A DNA stretch of 58,754 nucleotides, taken from JAAYCU01 sp964401335 (GTDB lineage Bacteria; Planctomycetota; Phycisphaerae; UBA1845; PWPN01). Where the stretch lies: positions 1 to 58,754 of the forward strand of contig CAYNYK010000017.1 in assembly GCA_964401335.1 (NCBI GenBank), given 5' to 3'. The translations under genes and the position numbers were made by a program. The notes under the pieces are model-generated. The model saw only the letters and a program-made list of their open reading frames with translations, was not told the DNA's origin and made no database searches. Positions 35,272-44,287 of this stretch are shown here, in pieces (positions within the stretch are counted from its first letter, which is position 1; every line of letters begins with the position of its first letter).

Positions 35272-35452
35272 ATGAAGAGGCCGATGGTTTCCCGGTAAGG
35301 CGAAGGTGGTGCATGTGGGTTTCGATGAGCCACCCAGGCTGGTCAGGGGAGCGAAGACGGAAACGGAAGTTCCGGATGGCTATCGCCGCGTGCGGGACGA
35401 AATCAGGCAATATGTGGAGACCTTACCGGAATCCTTGGAAAAGAAGAAATAA
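35272..35452 (+). pseudogene. arsC: Internally deleted arsC (arsenate reductase) remnant
   Basis: ATG 35272 starts MKRPMV, which fits the first residues of thioredoxin-coupled ArsC, but the frame stops after ten codons. In another frame, 35276-35449 reads FPGKAKVVHVGF, then DEPPRLV and GYRRVRDEIRQYVETLPESL, ending at TAA. That is the typical C-terminal third of arsenate reductase ArsC. The catalytic P-loop CX5R and the middle of the protein are missing. About 70 or more codons appear to have been lost, with a change of frame. It lies exactly between arsM and acr3, where an intact arsC would be expected. Confidence 0.72.
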
Positions 35453-35475
35453 CCCCCCAGGACATGGAGACCGTC

Positions 35476-36579
35476 ATGGACAAGCAAGCTAAAGGACTGA
35501 ACGTTTTTGAGAAATATCTGACCATCTGGGTCGCGTTGTGCATCGTGGGCGGTATCGTCTTGGGCAAGCTTGCCCCGGGCGTGGCCCAATCGCTGGACGC
35601 GATGGCTATCTACGTCAACGGAGCGCCGGTGGTGTCGATCCCCATCGCCATCGCCCTGTTTTTCATGATGTACCCGATCATGGTGAAGATCGACTTCGCC
35701 GAGGTCATCAAGGCCGGAAAGAGCCCCAAACCCGTGTTGCTCACCCTCGTCGTAAACTGGGGAATCAAGCCTTTCACCATGCTCGCCATCGCCACCTTTT
35801 TCCTCGGCTACGTTTTCCGCGACCTGATCCCCGGTACGGAAATCGTCAAGGACGGCAGCGAGGTCGAGTTGTGGCGTTCCTACATTTCCGGGGCGATCCT
35901 GCTGGGGATCGCGCCGTGCACGGCCATGGTGCTGATGTGGGGCTATCTGGCCCAGGGCAACCAGGGCCACACGCTGGTGATGGTGGCCATCAACTCGCTG
36001 ACCATGCTGGTGCTCTACGGCCTGCTCGGCGGCTGGCTGCTGGGGATCAATCGCATGCCCGTGCCGTGGGAGGCCTTGCTTCTATCCATTGCCATCTACG
36101 TGGCCCTGCCGCTGGTGGCGGGTTACTTCTCGCGCAAGTGGATCATTAAAGCCAAAGGGATGCCTTGGTTCGAGGCCCGGTTTCTCCACGTCTTGACCCC
36201 CATATCCATCGTCGCCCTGCTCGCAACCCTTGTGCTCTTGTTCAGCTTCAAGGGGGAAACCATTCTTGGCAACCCTCTAACGATTTTGTGGATTGCGATT
36301 CCCTTATGCGTGCAGACGGTACTGATCTTCGTGGTTACCTACCTGGTCGCCAAGTGGTTGAAATTCAGTTATGCGGATGCGGCCCCGTCGGCCATGATCG
36401 GGGCGTCCAATCACTTTGAGGTTGCCATAGCGACGGCGACGATGCTCTATGGCCTGTCAAGCGGGGCGGCCCTCGCCACCGTGGTCGGCGTCCTGATCGA
36501 GGTACCGATAATGTTGATGTTGGTCAGGATTTGTCTGAAAACACGGGGCTGGTTTCCGCCCGGAGCGCAGCCCGCATGA
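35476..36579 (+). CDS. acr3: ACR3-family arsenite efflux transporter
   Basis: This 367-residue protein starts at ATG 35476 (GGAG 6 bases upstream; ATG 35464 is also in frame). It has ten predicted membrane helices and the ACR3 signature cysteine in SGAILLGIAPCTAMVLMW. NPLTILWIAIPL and the C-terminal SAMIGASNHFEVAIA block are also typical. It extrudes As(III) using the proton motive force. It is the last gene of the island. With arsC broken, it would serve arsenite that enters or is formed by other means. Confidence 0.93.
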   Translation: MDKQAKGLNVFEKYLTIWVALCIVGGIVLGKLAPGVAQSLDAMAIYVNGAPVVSIPIAIALFFMMYPIMVKIDFAEVIKAGKSPKPVLLTLVVNWGIKPFTMLAIATFFLGYVFRDLIPGTEIVKDGSEVELWRSYISGAILLGIAPCTAMVLMWGYLAQGNQGHTLVMVAINSLTMLVLYGLLGGWLLGINRMPVPWEALLLSIAIYVALPLVAGYFSRKWIIKAKGMPWFEARFLHVLTPISIVALLATLVLLFSFKGETILGNPLTILWIAIPLCVQTVLIFVVTYLVAKWLKFSYADAAPSAMIGASNHFEVAIATATMLYGLSSGAALATVVGVLIEVPIMLMLVRICLKTRGWFPPGAQPA

Positions 36580-36683
36580 CTCCGACAAGGGTGGTTTGCC
36601 GGCAGTTGCATTCCGTCATGGGGTCGGATATAGTAGTACCGGGGTGAGCGAGCATACCAGTTTGCTTCTACGGAGGAACAGCG

Positions 36684-37073
36684 ATGGGTGGACAGTTTGA
36701 TGGAAAGTCGATCCTCGTGGTCGATGATGACACGGATATTTTAACGGCGATTGAGATGGTTATGAAAGAGACCGGGGCTGAGGTCATGACCGCTACCGAC
36801 GGAAATACCGCGGTTCGGATGGCCGAGGAGCACCAGCCCGACCTGCTCATTCTTGACGCGATGTTGCCGCAGCGCAGTGGATTTCTCGTATTGGAGAAAC
36901 TCAAGGCCAAGAAGCCCAAAGGCAGCAAGCCGCACGTGATTATGATCACCGCGAACACCGGCAAGCGGCATCAGGCCTGGGCGACCAGCTTGGGCGCGGC
37001 GGCGTATATCAACAAGCCTTTCGCCATGGAGAAACTCATGGCCGCCGTCGAGAAGGTTCTGCTCCAGAATTGA
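36684..37073 (+). CDS. Single-domain response regulator
   Basis: This 129-residue protein starts at ATG 36684 behind GGAGG. It consists of one receiver domain: acidic pocket ILVVDDDTD, phospho-acceptor Asp in LLILDAMLPQRSG, Thr-Ala near MITANTG and the conserved Lys in YINKPF. There is no output domain, so it acts by protein-protein contact, like CheY or Spo0F. It is 104 bases after acr3. No kinase is adjacent, and a functional link to the ars genes is not shown. Confidence 0.88.
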   Translation: MGGQFDGKSILVVDDDTDILTAIEMVMKETGAEVMTATDGNTAVRMAEEHQPDLLILDAMLPQRSGFLVLEKLKAKKPKGSKPHVIMITANTGKRHQAWATSLGAAAYINKPFAMEKLMAAVEKVLLQN

Positions 37074-37355
37074 TCCGACCCTTGCGGTCGACGGATCGGC
37101 TTGCCCGAGGGATTCACCATCCGCCCGGCAAGCCGAAGTCGTTTTTACCCGCCCGCTGCCTTGGGCCCACGCGCTTCGGAACGACCGGACGGCGTGGACA
37201 GGCCCTTGTAACGCGATGGCACGACGCGAGTATATCCATGTTTTCGCCTGCTCAGAGCAAATTACAGGTATTCACTGTTATAACCATCCTTTTTCGCCGC
37301 TTTATGTGCGTATCTCTCTACGGTGTCTCCGTTCAGGTGATCGTTGATCCGCGGT
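37074..37355. other. Intergenic stretch between convergent genes
   Basis: This stretch of 282 bases lies between the response regulator and the end of aguA. A weak inverted repeat, GATCCG...CGGATC, is seen at about 37073-37098 without a T-run. I see no gene. Confidence 0.4.
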
Positions 37356-38420
37356 TCAGGAAGCAGGCTGCTGCTGCGTCAGGCAGTGCAGGGTGCCCTG
37401 TCCGAGGACCAGATCGACGGAGGCCAAGCCGATGATCCGCCGGTCGGGAAAAAGATCCGCCAACGTGTTCAGGGCAATCCGGTCGTTCGGATCGTTGAAG
37501 GTGGGGACCACGACGCAACGGTTGGTGATGTAGAAGTTCGCGTAGCTGGCAGGTAGCCGCTGCCCTTCATAGCTGATCGGCCGGGGCATGGGCAACGTGA
37601 TCACGCGCAGTTCTCGTCCCTCGGCGTCACGGGCAACGCGCAGGCGGCGAAGGTTCTCCTCCGTCGGCGCATGGTTGTCGTCGGCGGGGTCCGGCTCGTG
37701 GACGCAGACCACGGTTCGCGGGGCCACGAAGCGGGCGATATCGTCCACGTGCCCGTGCGTGTCATCCCCCGCGCATCCTTCGCCGAGCCAGATCGTCTGA
37801 CGAATGCCCAGGTATTCCGCGAAGATCTTTTCGTATCCCGTGCGGTCCAGTCCGGGATTGCGCCACTGGATTCGGGACAGCAGGCACTCTTCGGTGGTTA
37901 GTAAGGTTCCCTGCCCATCGGTATCAATCGCTCCGCCTTCCAGCACCACGCGGCCACCGTTATCGGGGCGCATGGCCTCCACGCTACCCAGGCCGGTGAT
38001 CTCCTGGATGGCTCGCGGGACATGAGCATCGCGCTGGTAGTTTTCGTATTTGGCCCAGGCTTTAAATTGCCAGATGACCCATTCGACTGATCCGGTCGCG
38101 GTGCGAACGGCGGTCGGGGCCGAGTCGCGCAGCCAGCCGCGATCGTTGGGCACCTGATGCAGGCGGTAGATATTCGGATCAACGTCGTTTTTCGTAAGAT
38201 ATTCGCGGGCCTGGGCGGCGATGGCCTCGTCATGGCAGAGGATTTCCACCCGTTCGCTCAGGCCGATGGCTCGGACGATTTCCGCGTAGGTCCAGCGGAC
38301 GGCCTCGAGCTTTCCGGGCCAGTCGGGTTCATGGTGCGGCCAGGCGATCCAGGTGGCCTCATGCGGTTCCCACTCGGCGGGCATGCGCCGCGTTGGTTTC
38401 ACGTTTTGATTGCTGTTCAT
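37356..38420 (-). CDS. aguA: Agmatine deiminase
   Basis: This 354-residue protein matches the agmatine deiminase family: PAEWEPHEATWIAWPHH at the N-terminus, LEGGAIDTDGQG, GDDTHGHVDDIARFV with the conserved catalytic acid and His, and the catalytic cysteine near the C-terminus in LHCLTQQ. It hydrolyses agmatine to N-carbamoylputrescine and ammonia. Its ATG overlaps the stop of the upstream aguB as ATGA, giving a two-gene operon that yields putrescine. Confidence 0.92.
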   Translation of the reverse strand: MNSNQNVKPTRRMPAEWEPHEATWIAWPHHEPDWPGKLEAVRWTYAEIVRAIGLSERVEILCHDEAIAAQAREYLTKNDVDPNIYRLHQVPNDRGWLRDSAPTAVRTATGSVEWVIWQFKAWAKYENYQRDAHVPRAIQEITGLGSVEAMRPDNGGRVVLEGGAIDTDGQGTLLTTEECLLSRIQWRNPGLDRTGYEKIFAEYLGIRQTIWLGEGCAGDDTHGHVDDIARFVAPRTVVCVHEPDPADDNHAPTEENLRRLRVARDAEGRELRVITLPMPRPISYEGQRLPASYANFYITNRCVVVPTFNDPNDRIALNTLADLFPDRRIIGLASVDLVLGQGTLHCLTQQQPAS

Positions 38421-39328
38421 GATTCCTCTTTTTCCAGTGAACGGGCGGTAATGGCCGCGTAAGCGTCGATGCGGCGGTCGCGAAGGAAAGGCCAGTTACG
38501 CCGGACGTTTTCCAGGTGCGTACGATCGCAGGAGGCGAGCAGAACGGAGGGCTGATCGGCGGGGGCCTCGGCCAGCACTTGTCCGAACGGGTCGCAGATG
38601 AAGGATTGGCCGAAGAATTCGATCCCGTCGGTCCCCGGTTCCGATTCGAAACCAACGCGGTTGACCGCGGCGACATAGAGGCCATTAGCTACGGCGTGTC
38701 CGCGTTGTACGGTTCGCCAGGCCTCGACCTGCCGGGGGCCCCAGGTCGCCTTTTCCTTTGGGTGCCAGCCGATGGCCGTCGGATAAAAGAGCACTTCCGC
38801 ACCGCAAAGAGCGGTGATGCGGGCCGCTTCCGGATACCACTGGTCCCAGCAGATCAGTACGCCGATGGTCGCATAGCGCGTGCGAAACACGCGGAACCCG
38901 CCGGCCGGACCGACCGCGTCGCCGGGCGTGAAATAGTATTTCTCGTAATAGAGCGGATCGTCGGGGATGTGCATCTTGCGGTAAACGCCGAGCAGGCTGC
39001 CGTCGGCATCGAGTACGGCCGCGGAATTGTGATAAATGCCGGCCGCCCGACGCTCGAAGAGCGGCACGATCAACGCGATTTCGAGCTTCCGCGCGACGGC
39101 TTGCAGGGTATGCAAAGTCGGTCCTGGAATCGGCTCGGCCAGCTCAAAGCGCTCGGCCGACTCGGCCTTGCAGAAGTAGGGGGCGTTGAACAATTCCTGA
39201 AGGCAGACGATCCGGGCACCCCGGCCGGCGGCCTCGCGGATCCCCGCGATAGCCTGTTCGAGGTTCGCCGCCCGGTCCTCCCCGCAGGCGTGCTGGACCA
39301 ATCCGATCTGGAAGATGTTTTCAGCCAT
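38417..39328 (-). CDS. aguB: N-carbamoylputrescine amidase
   Basis: This 303-residue carbon-nitrogen hydrolase starts at ATG 39328, where the conserved FQIGLVQ strand begins; the open frame continues upstream to 39577 without domain content. The nitrilase-type Glu-Lys-Cys triad is visible in CLQELFNAPYFC, YRKMHIPDDP and LICWDQWYPEAAR. It releases putrescine, CO2 and ammonia from N-carbamoylputrescine made by AguA. Length is standard, and coupling with aguA supports the specific assignment. Confidence 0.9.
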   Translation of the reverse strand: MAENIFQIGLVQHACGEDRAANLEQAIAGIREAAGRGARIVCLQELFNAPYFCKAESAERFELAEPIPGPTLHTLQAVARKLEIALIVPLFERRAAGIYHNSAAVLDADGSLLGVYRKMHIPDDPLYYEKYYFTPGDAVGPAGGFRVFRTRYATIGVLICWDQWYPEAARITALCGAEVLFYPTAIGWHPKEKATWGPRQVEAWRTVQRGHAVANGLYVAAVNRVGFESEPGTDGIEFFGQSFICDPFGQVLAEAPADQPSVLLASCDRTHLENVRRNWPFLRDRRIDAYAAITARSLEKEES

Positions 39329-39458
39329 GCCGAGATTGTAAAGAACATTCCGTATCTTTCCAGTCGTCCCGGGGGGATTTACGTCCGAATATTGTGGCCT
39401 TATACGCGAAGCAGGTGTAAGGATAATCCTTGGAAGCAAGCAGAAGCAGATAGATGGG

Positions 39459-39813
39459 TTAATCGTCCATTGACCTTGGATTGAGGGATTCGCGGAGCAG
39501 ATTGGCAAGCCTTTCGACAACAGCTCGATGGTCGGATGATGACAGGTGGCCCAGTGCGCGGACAATGAGGGACTCATGCAGGGTGAATAGTTTGGTCACA
39601 AGTGCTGCGGAATCCACAGCCAAACCGTTATTCGTAGAGGCGACGAGCCTAACATTGTCAGGTCCGGCCTGATCGACACGTGAGGTGCAAAATGATCCCA
39701 AATGATCCTGGCCGCGGGATACAAGGATGATGGCGGGGCGTTTCTTCCCCATGCGAAAAGTCGGTAAAGGGCACTTCGACCAAAACCACATCGCCGGGCT
39801 TATAGCTACTCAT
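39459..39813 (-). pseudogene. Frameshifted MazF/PemK-type toxin
   Basis: Translation from ATG 39813 gives SYKPGDVVLVEVPFTDFSHG, the start of a PemK/MazF ribonuclease. It then leaves frame at a run of four identical bases (CCCC, 39748-39751 on the plus strand). The continuation KKRPAIILVSRG and the rest of the domain to 39459 lie in the shifted frame. One extra base in the homopolymer explains it. The full fused product would be about 117 residues. It is either an inactivated toxin or a sequencing error in the homopolymer. Confidence 0.7.
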
Positions 39814-39994
39814 AGAGGTCAGGCTCGTCACGCAAAAAGTCAAATGCGGGGTTGTGGATGAGAAGGGCGACATCACTGGACGCAGTATGTCCGGGAACAA
39901 TAAGACGAACGTGGATGGAATCTTCGTCCGGCGGAACAGGTTCGCAAAGCTCGACATGCCGTGGGTCGATTAATTTTCCGTCAATCGTAACCAT
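39806..39994 (-). CDS. Probable antitoxin of the MazF-like module
   Basis: This 62-residue acidic protein (VTIDGKLIDPRHVELCEPVP, then a predicted strand VRLIVPG and a short helix, FDFLRDEPD) ends by overlapping the toxin start by 8 bases. Small acidic proteins of this layout commonly precede PemK/MazF genes as antitoxins. No DNA-binding motif is evident. It may be retained after toxin loss. The Shine-Dalgarno is weak. Confidence 0.5.
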   Translation of the reverse strand: MVTIDGKLIDPRHVELCEPVPPDEDSIHVRLIVPGHTASSDVALLIHNPAFDFLRDEPDLYE

Positions 39995-40078
39995 GCATTC
40001 ATGTTAATAAATTGCTGCTGTAATAGCAAGTCAGCGATGACGATGTAGGTGTAGTGCTAATCAAGACTGAAGGATGAT

Positions 40079-41383
40079 TTATTTCTGCGAAGCAGCGAGG
40101 GCCTGATCGATGTCGGCGAGGATGTCTTCCACATCCTCAAGGCCGATCGACAATCGAATGTATTCGGGTACCACGCCGGTGGCGGCCTGCTCCTGTTCGG
40201 TAAGCTGCGAATGGGTCGTGCTGGCCGGGTGAATGCACAACGTCTTGGCGTCGCCGATGTTGGCCAGATGCGATAAAAGCTTTACCGCGTCGATGAATTT
40301 TCGGCCGGCGCCGGCCCCGCCTTTGATGCCAAACCCGATGATCGCCCCGCAGCCATGCGGCAGGTACTTTTTCGCGTTGGCATGAGACGGATGATCCGGC
40401 AGACCGGGGTAGTTGACCCATTGCACCGCTGGATGACCGGCCAGGTGCCGGGCGACTTTCATGGCATTCTCGCAATGCCGGGGCATCCGCAGGTGGAGCG
40501 TTTCCAAACCTTGAAGAAACAGAAACGCGGCGAACGGACTCATGCAACTGCCCATATCTCGCAGCAGATGCGTACGGCACTTGATAATGTAAGCTATGTT
40601 GCCGATCGGCTTAAGAGCATCGGCCAACACCACTCCATGGTAGGACGGGTCCGGGGCGGTGAACTCGGGCCATTTTTTCGCATCGGCCGACCAGTCGAAA
40701 CGGCCGGAATCGACGATGCACCCGCCGATGTGCAATCCATGCCCGCCGATGAATTTCGTGCAACTGTAGACGTTGATATCGATCCCGTGCTCGAACGGCC
40801 GCAACAGAACCGGCGTCATCACCGTGTTGTCGCAAATGACCGGCAGGCCGTATTCGTGAGCCACCCGGGCCACTTCGGCGTAGTCTGGTACATCGTTCTT
40901 GGGATTGCCTTGGGCCTCGAAATACACGCAACGGGTGTTTTCATCCACCAGTTTGCGAATGTCCTGCGGCCGGGAGGGATCGAAGAATTTGGCCTTAACC
41001 CCGAGGTTCGGGAAGGTCTGGGTAAATAAGGTCCAAGTACCGCCATAGAGGCTCGTGGCGGAAATGAAACTCTGCCCCGCATGGCAGATCGTGAGTATGG
41101 CGATATAGATGGCTGACTGACCACTGGATACCGCCAAAGCGCCTACCCCGCCGTCCAAAGCGGCGATTCGTTTTTCCAAGACATCGTTCGTCGGATTCAT
41201 CAACCGCGAGTAGATGTTGCCAAACTCTTTCAAGGCAAACAGATTGGCCGCATGGCCCGTGTCGTGAAAAACGTAACTTGTTGTGGCATAAATAGGTACG
41301 GCGCGTGCAGTGGTGGTGGGATCGGGGGATTGGCCGGCATGAAGACACCGTGTTCCCAAGCCTTTAACGAAGTCATCCGCCAT
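40079..41383 (-). CDS. metY: O-acetylhomoserine sulfhydrylase (MetY-type)
   Basis: This 434-residue PLP enzyme is of the Cys/Met metabolism family. It begins GLGTRCLHAGQSPDPTTTA, has the Arg-Tyr region YSRLMNPTNDVLEKRIAALDGG, the PLP lysine in YSCTKFIGGHG, and a C-terminal SHLANIGDAKTL...RLSIGLED block typical of MetY. It joins sulfide to O-acetylhomoserine to make homocysteine. Length is full. The start at 41383 follows GGGGAG. I saw no SAM riboswitch core upstream. Confidence 0.9.
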   Translation of the reverse strand: MADDFVKGLGTRCLHAGQSPDPTTTARAVPIYATTSYVFHDTGHAANLFALKEFGNIYSRLMNPTNDVLEKRIAALDGGVGALAVSSGQSAIYIAILTICHAGQSFISATSLYGGTWTLFTQTFPNLGVKAKFFDPSRPQDIRKLVDENTRCVYFEAQGNPKNDVPDYAEVARVAHEYGLPVICDNTVMTPVLLRPFEHGIDINVYSCTKFIGGHGLHIGGCIVDSGRFDWSADAKKWPEFTAPDPSYHGVVLADALKPIGNIAYIIKCRTHLLRDMGSCMSPFAAFLFLQGLETLHLRMPRHCENAMKVARHLAGHPAVQWVNYPGLPDHPSHANAKKYLPHGCGAIIGFGIKGGAGAGRKFIDAVKLLSHLANIGDAKTLCIHPASTTHSQLTEQEQAATGVVPEYIRLSIGLEDVEDILADIDQALAASQK

Positions 41384-41707
41384 GATCCATCTCCCCGTAA
41401 AAAACTTTCATTTCTTACCGGCCCGGCCAGGATGGGCTACAGATACACTCAAACATCATAGTGTTTCTAGTTTTTTTTGGCCAGAGGGAGGCAAGTTCTC
41501 GGATAAACGACAATAACATTATGACATTACATGAAATATTGTAATAATTCTAAACTTTGACCTTTCTTTGGCTGCTATGGACAGCAAGGTGCCTTGGCTT
41601 TATACATTCGCTGTTATCGTTACCTTGTTGTTTTCGGATGACGGCTTTGCCGTTGTTGATCTGCTAAATTTTTATCAACCGCGTCAGAAAGGCGGAGGAT
41701 CATGCGA
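41384..41707. promoter_or_regulatory. Divergent regulatory region with palindrome
   Basis: This AT-rich gap of about 320 bases lies between divergent metY and the GH172-type gene. It contains the dyad ATTACATGAAATATTGTAAT (41526-41545), two perfect 6-base arms spaced by 8 bases, a good candidate for a repressor or activator site serving either gene. No gene is seen in the gap. Confidence 0.4.
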
Positions 41708-44152
41708 ATGGACGGTAGAACCATGAAAGCTTTCGCTGGTTTATGTTTTTGTTTCGCCGCCGTGCTCCAGGCCAAGGAAGCCGGGCAGGTGAAGGACCTT
41801 ACCTGGTTCCTGGACCAGTTGGTCAACCTGGACGGACTGATGGTCCCGGCCGCTGAGGGCGTGCGTTGTCAGCAGGCTTCCAGTTATGATCGCGCCTCAC
41901 GCTATGACGAGCAGACCAGGCAATATATCAACTGGGCCGCCAACGGGGATCGGGGCCATTACATTCGGATCGACGAGCAGACCGGCGAGGCCGTCATGGC
42001 GGAGATCAATGCGCCTGGCTGCATCTGGCGGATATGGTCGGCCAATCCGCAGGGCATCATCCGTTTTTATTTCGATGGCGAAAAGGTTCCCGGTTTCGAG
42101 TACGATTTCAACAAGCTTTTTCGGAAGGGCGAGTCCCCGTTCCCCAGTCCATTAGTCTGGCAACGTCGGCTGGACATGAAGGACGGGGACAATCCCGCAT
42201 CGAATTTGTACATGCCCATCCCCTTCGCCAAGAGCTGCATCGTGATGGCGGATAAGCCCCATCAGCAGTATTATCACATAGGCTATACCACCTACCCCGA
42301 AGGCTGCAGAATCCAGACATTCAATCCAAAGCTGACCCCGGAAGCGGAAAAGGCCCTTAAGCGAGTTTGTGAGCTTCTGTCGAACAAGGGTCGGGATCCG
42401 CAGCCGGTCGAGCACACCCAAACGATCGAGGCGAGCGTTACTCTCGAACCCGGCAAGCGTATGCAACTGCCCGATCTGAGCGGACCGGCCGTCATCCGGC
42501 AGTTTTTTGCCAAGCTCAAGAGCGATGAGTTATGGGCTACCCGGAAAGTACTTTTACAGATCCATTGGGACGGCCAGGCGACCCCGGCGGTTGACGCTCC
42601 GCTGGGCGATTTCTTCGGAGACCCCTGGCAGGAGGCCGAATACGAGAGCCTGCCGCTGGGCATCACTAAAGACATGAATTATTGCTATTGGCGCATGCCG
42701 TTCGCAAAAAGTGCCCGAATCGTGGTGATTAACCAAGGCCAAAAACCGGCCGAGTTCAAATACAAAATTGTGTATAAGCCGGGCGAACTGCCGCCGGACA
42801 GTCTCTATTTCCATGCCAAGTGGCGGCGCGACATGAACAGCGAGGTTTTCGATTACCCGATGCTGGAATGTTCCGGACGCGGCCGATTCGTCGGCGATGT
42901 GCTGTTTCCCGATAACATTCTCGGCGGCTGGTGGGGCGAGGGTGATGAGAAGGTTTATGTCGACGGTGAAAAATTCCCCTCCACTTTCGGTACCGGCAGC
43001 GAGGATTATTACGGCGATGCCTGGGGTATTCGTTATTTCGCGAACGCCTTTCACGGTTGCCCGACCACCGGTCCGATACCGCGGCGACAGTCCTGTTACC
43101 GCTGGCATATCGCCGACAACATCCCCTTTGCCAAGTCCTTCAAAATCGACATAGAAAATTACGCCGCTCACCATTCCGGTTCAGTGCGCAACGATTACAG
43201 TTCAATGGCTTATTGGTACATGGCCCCGGGTGGAAAGGATTTCTTCGCCACCACGACAATCGAACAACGGATTCCGCAGGGCAAGGTAATCCCCGATGCC
43301 GTCGAAGCCGAAAATCTTCTCTCCGCGACGGCCGCCGACGGTAAAACCGTTTGGATCGTCGAAGAGGATAACCTGCCTGTCCAGTTAAGCCGCGGCAAGG
43401 GCGTACGCATCAGCGGACCGGTCGGCACTTCCGTGATTTTTAATCTTCCAGCGCCGGACGAAGGGCGTTTCACTATCCAGCCGATTCTGGCGGACAAGTT
43501 GAAGGCCTCCTCCTTCGAACTATTGCTGGACGGCAAGCCGGTGGGCGATAGGGCGCGCTTGCGCAAGACGGCCAATCCGCTCGAATTGAAACTGACCGGC
43601 AAGCCCGTCGAGGGCGATCGCTGCGAGGTCATCGTGGATGGTTTTATCCTGCATCCCTATCAGAATTTCGTGCGTGACTGGTATATCATCGGCCCGTTCC
43701 CCAATTCCAAGGAAGAACCCGGTTTCGATCAGGCTTTCGGCCCGGAAAAGGAACCCTTTGGTCCAAAAGCGACCTTCACGGGCAAGGGAGGGCGGCAGGT
43801 GTCGTGGAAGAAGATCCACGCATCCCGCGGAGTTGTCCAGGAGCAGGGCAACTATTTCGAGGACAACGACCATATGACCGCCTACGGTTATTGCGAGGTG
43901 GTTTCCCCCGATGACCGGGATACGACCCTTTATGTCGGCAGCGACGACGGGGTCAAAGTGTTCGTCAACGGCCGGCAGGTGCATGGCGTTAATGTTCCGC
44001 GGGGCATGAAGCCCGATCAGGATAAGGTGAATATCCGTCTGAACAAGGGCCGTAACGCCATCCTGGTCAAATTGCTGGAGATCGATGGCGTCTGGGAGTT
44101 TATCCTGCGGATTAACGACCCGGAGGATGAGTTGAAGTATACCCTGCCCTGA
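41708..44152 (+). CDS. GH172-type (DUF2961) glycoside hydrolase with C-terminal beta-sandwich
   Basis: This protein of about 814 residues starts at ATG 41708, chosen because GGAGG is then 9 bases away (ATG 41702 leaves only 3). A signal-like N-terminus is followed by a DUF2961 core: GEAVMAEINAPGCIWRIWSA, FYFDGEK and the conserved acidic motif GTGSEDYYGDAWG. GH172 enzymes act on fructofuranosides or arabinofuranosides. The C-terminal 200 residues contain WYIIGPFPN and a PA14-like sandwich (LYVGSDDGVKVFVNG) that probably binds carbohydrate. It is likely exported and degrades plant or algal polymers. Confidence 0.82.
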   Translation: MDGRTMKAFAGLCFCFAAVLQAKEAGQVKDLTWFLDQLVNLDGLMVPAAEGVRCQQASSYDRASRYDEQTRQYINWAANGDRGHYIRIDEQTGEAVMAEINAPGCIWRIWSANPQGIIRFYFDGEKVPGFEYDFNKLFRKGESPFPSPLVWQRRLDMKDGDNPASNLYMPIPFAKSCIVMADKPHQQYYHIGYTTYPEGCRIQTFNPKLTPEAEKALKRVCELLSNKGRDPQPVEHTQTIEASVTLEPGKRMQLPDLSGPAVIRQFFAKLKSDELWATRKVLLQIHWDGQATPAVDAPLGDFFGDPWQEAEYESLPLGITKDMNYCYWRMPFAKSARIVVINQGQKPAEFKYKIVYKPGELPPDSLYFHAKWRRDMNSEVFDYPMLECSGRGRFVGDVLFPDNILGGWWGEGDEKVYVDGEKFPSTFGTGSEDYYGDAWGIRYFANAFHGCPTTGPIPRRQSCYRWHIADNIPFAKSFKIDIENYAAHHSGSVRNDYSSMAYWYMAPGGKDFFATTTIEQRIPQGKVIPDAVEAENLLSATAADGKTVWIVEEDNLPVQLSRGKGVRISGPVGTSVIFNLPAPDEGRFTIQPILADKLKASSFELLLDGKPVGDRARLRKTANPLELKLTGKPVEGDRCEVIVDGFILHPYQNFVRDWYIIGPFPNSKEEPGFDQAFGPEKEPFGPKATFTGKGGRQVSWKKIHASRGVVQEQGNYFEDNDHMTAYGYCEVVSPDDRDTTLYVGSDDGVKVFVNGRQVHGVNVPRGMKPDQDKVNIRLNKGRNAILVKLLEIDGVWEFILRINDPEDELKYTLP

Positions 44153-44287
44153 AGGGGTGCGTGCTTTGGACCTGCGTGACCGTGAGAGGAGGGGGTGAAC
44201 GGTGGCGCGGGAAGGCGGTTTACGATTATGTCAGCTTGATGGGGTGACGCCACGTTGCCGCATGAAAGCTGCCGGGGAGGCAATGTT

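Noticed and set aside
38516..39484. Plus-strand open frame of 322 codons opposite aguB
   Set aside because: It is the mirror of the N-carbamoylputrescine amidase gene, which has an intact catalytic triad.
41384..41560. SAM riboswitch upstream of metY
   Set aside because: No SAM-I, SAM-II or SAM-IV core was recognised on the minus strand. A covariance-model search would settle it.
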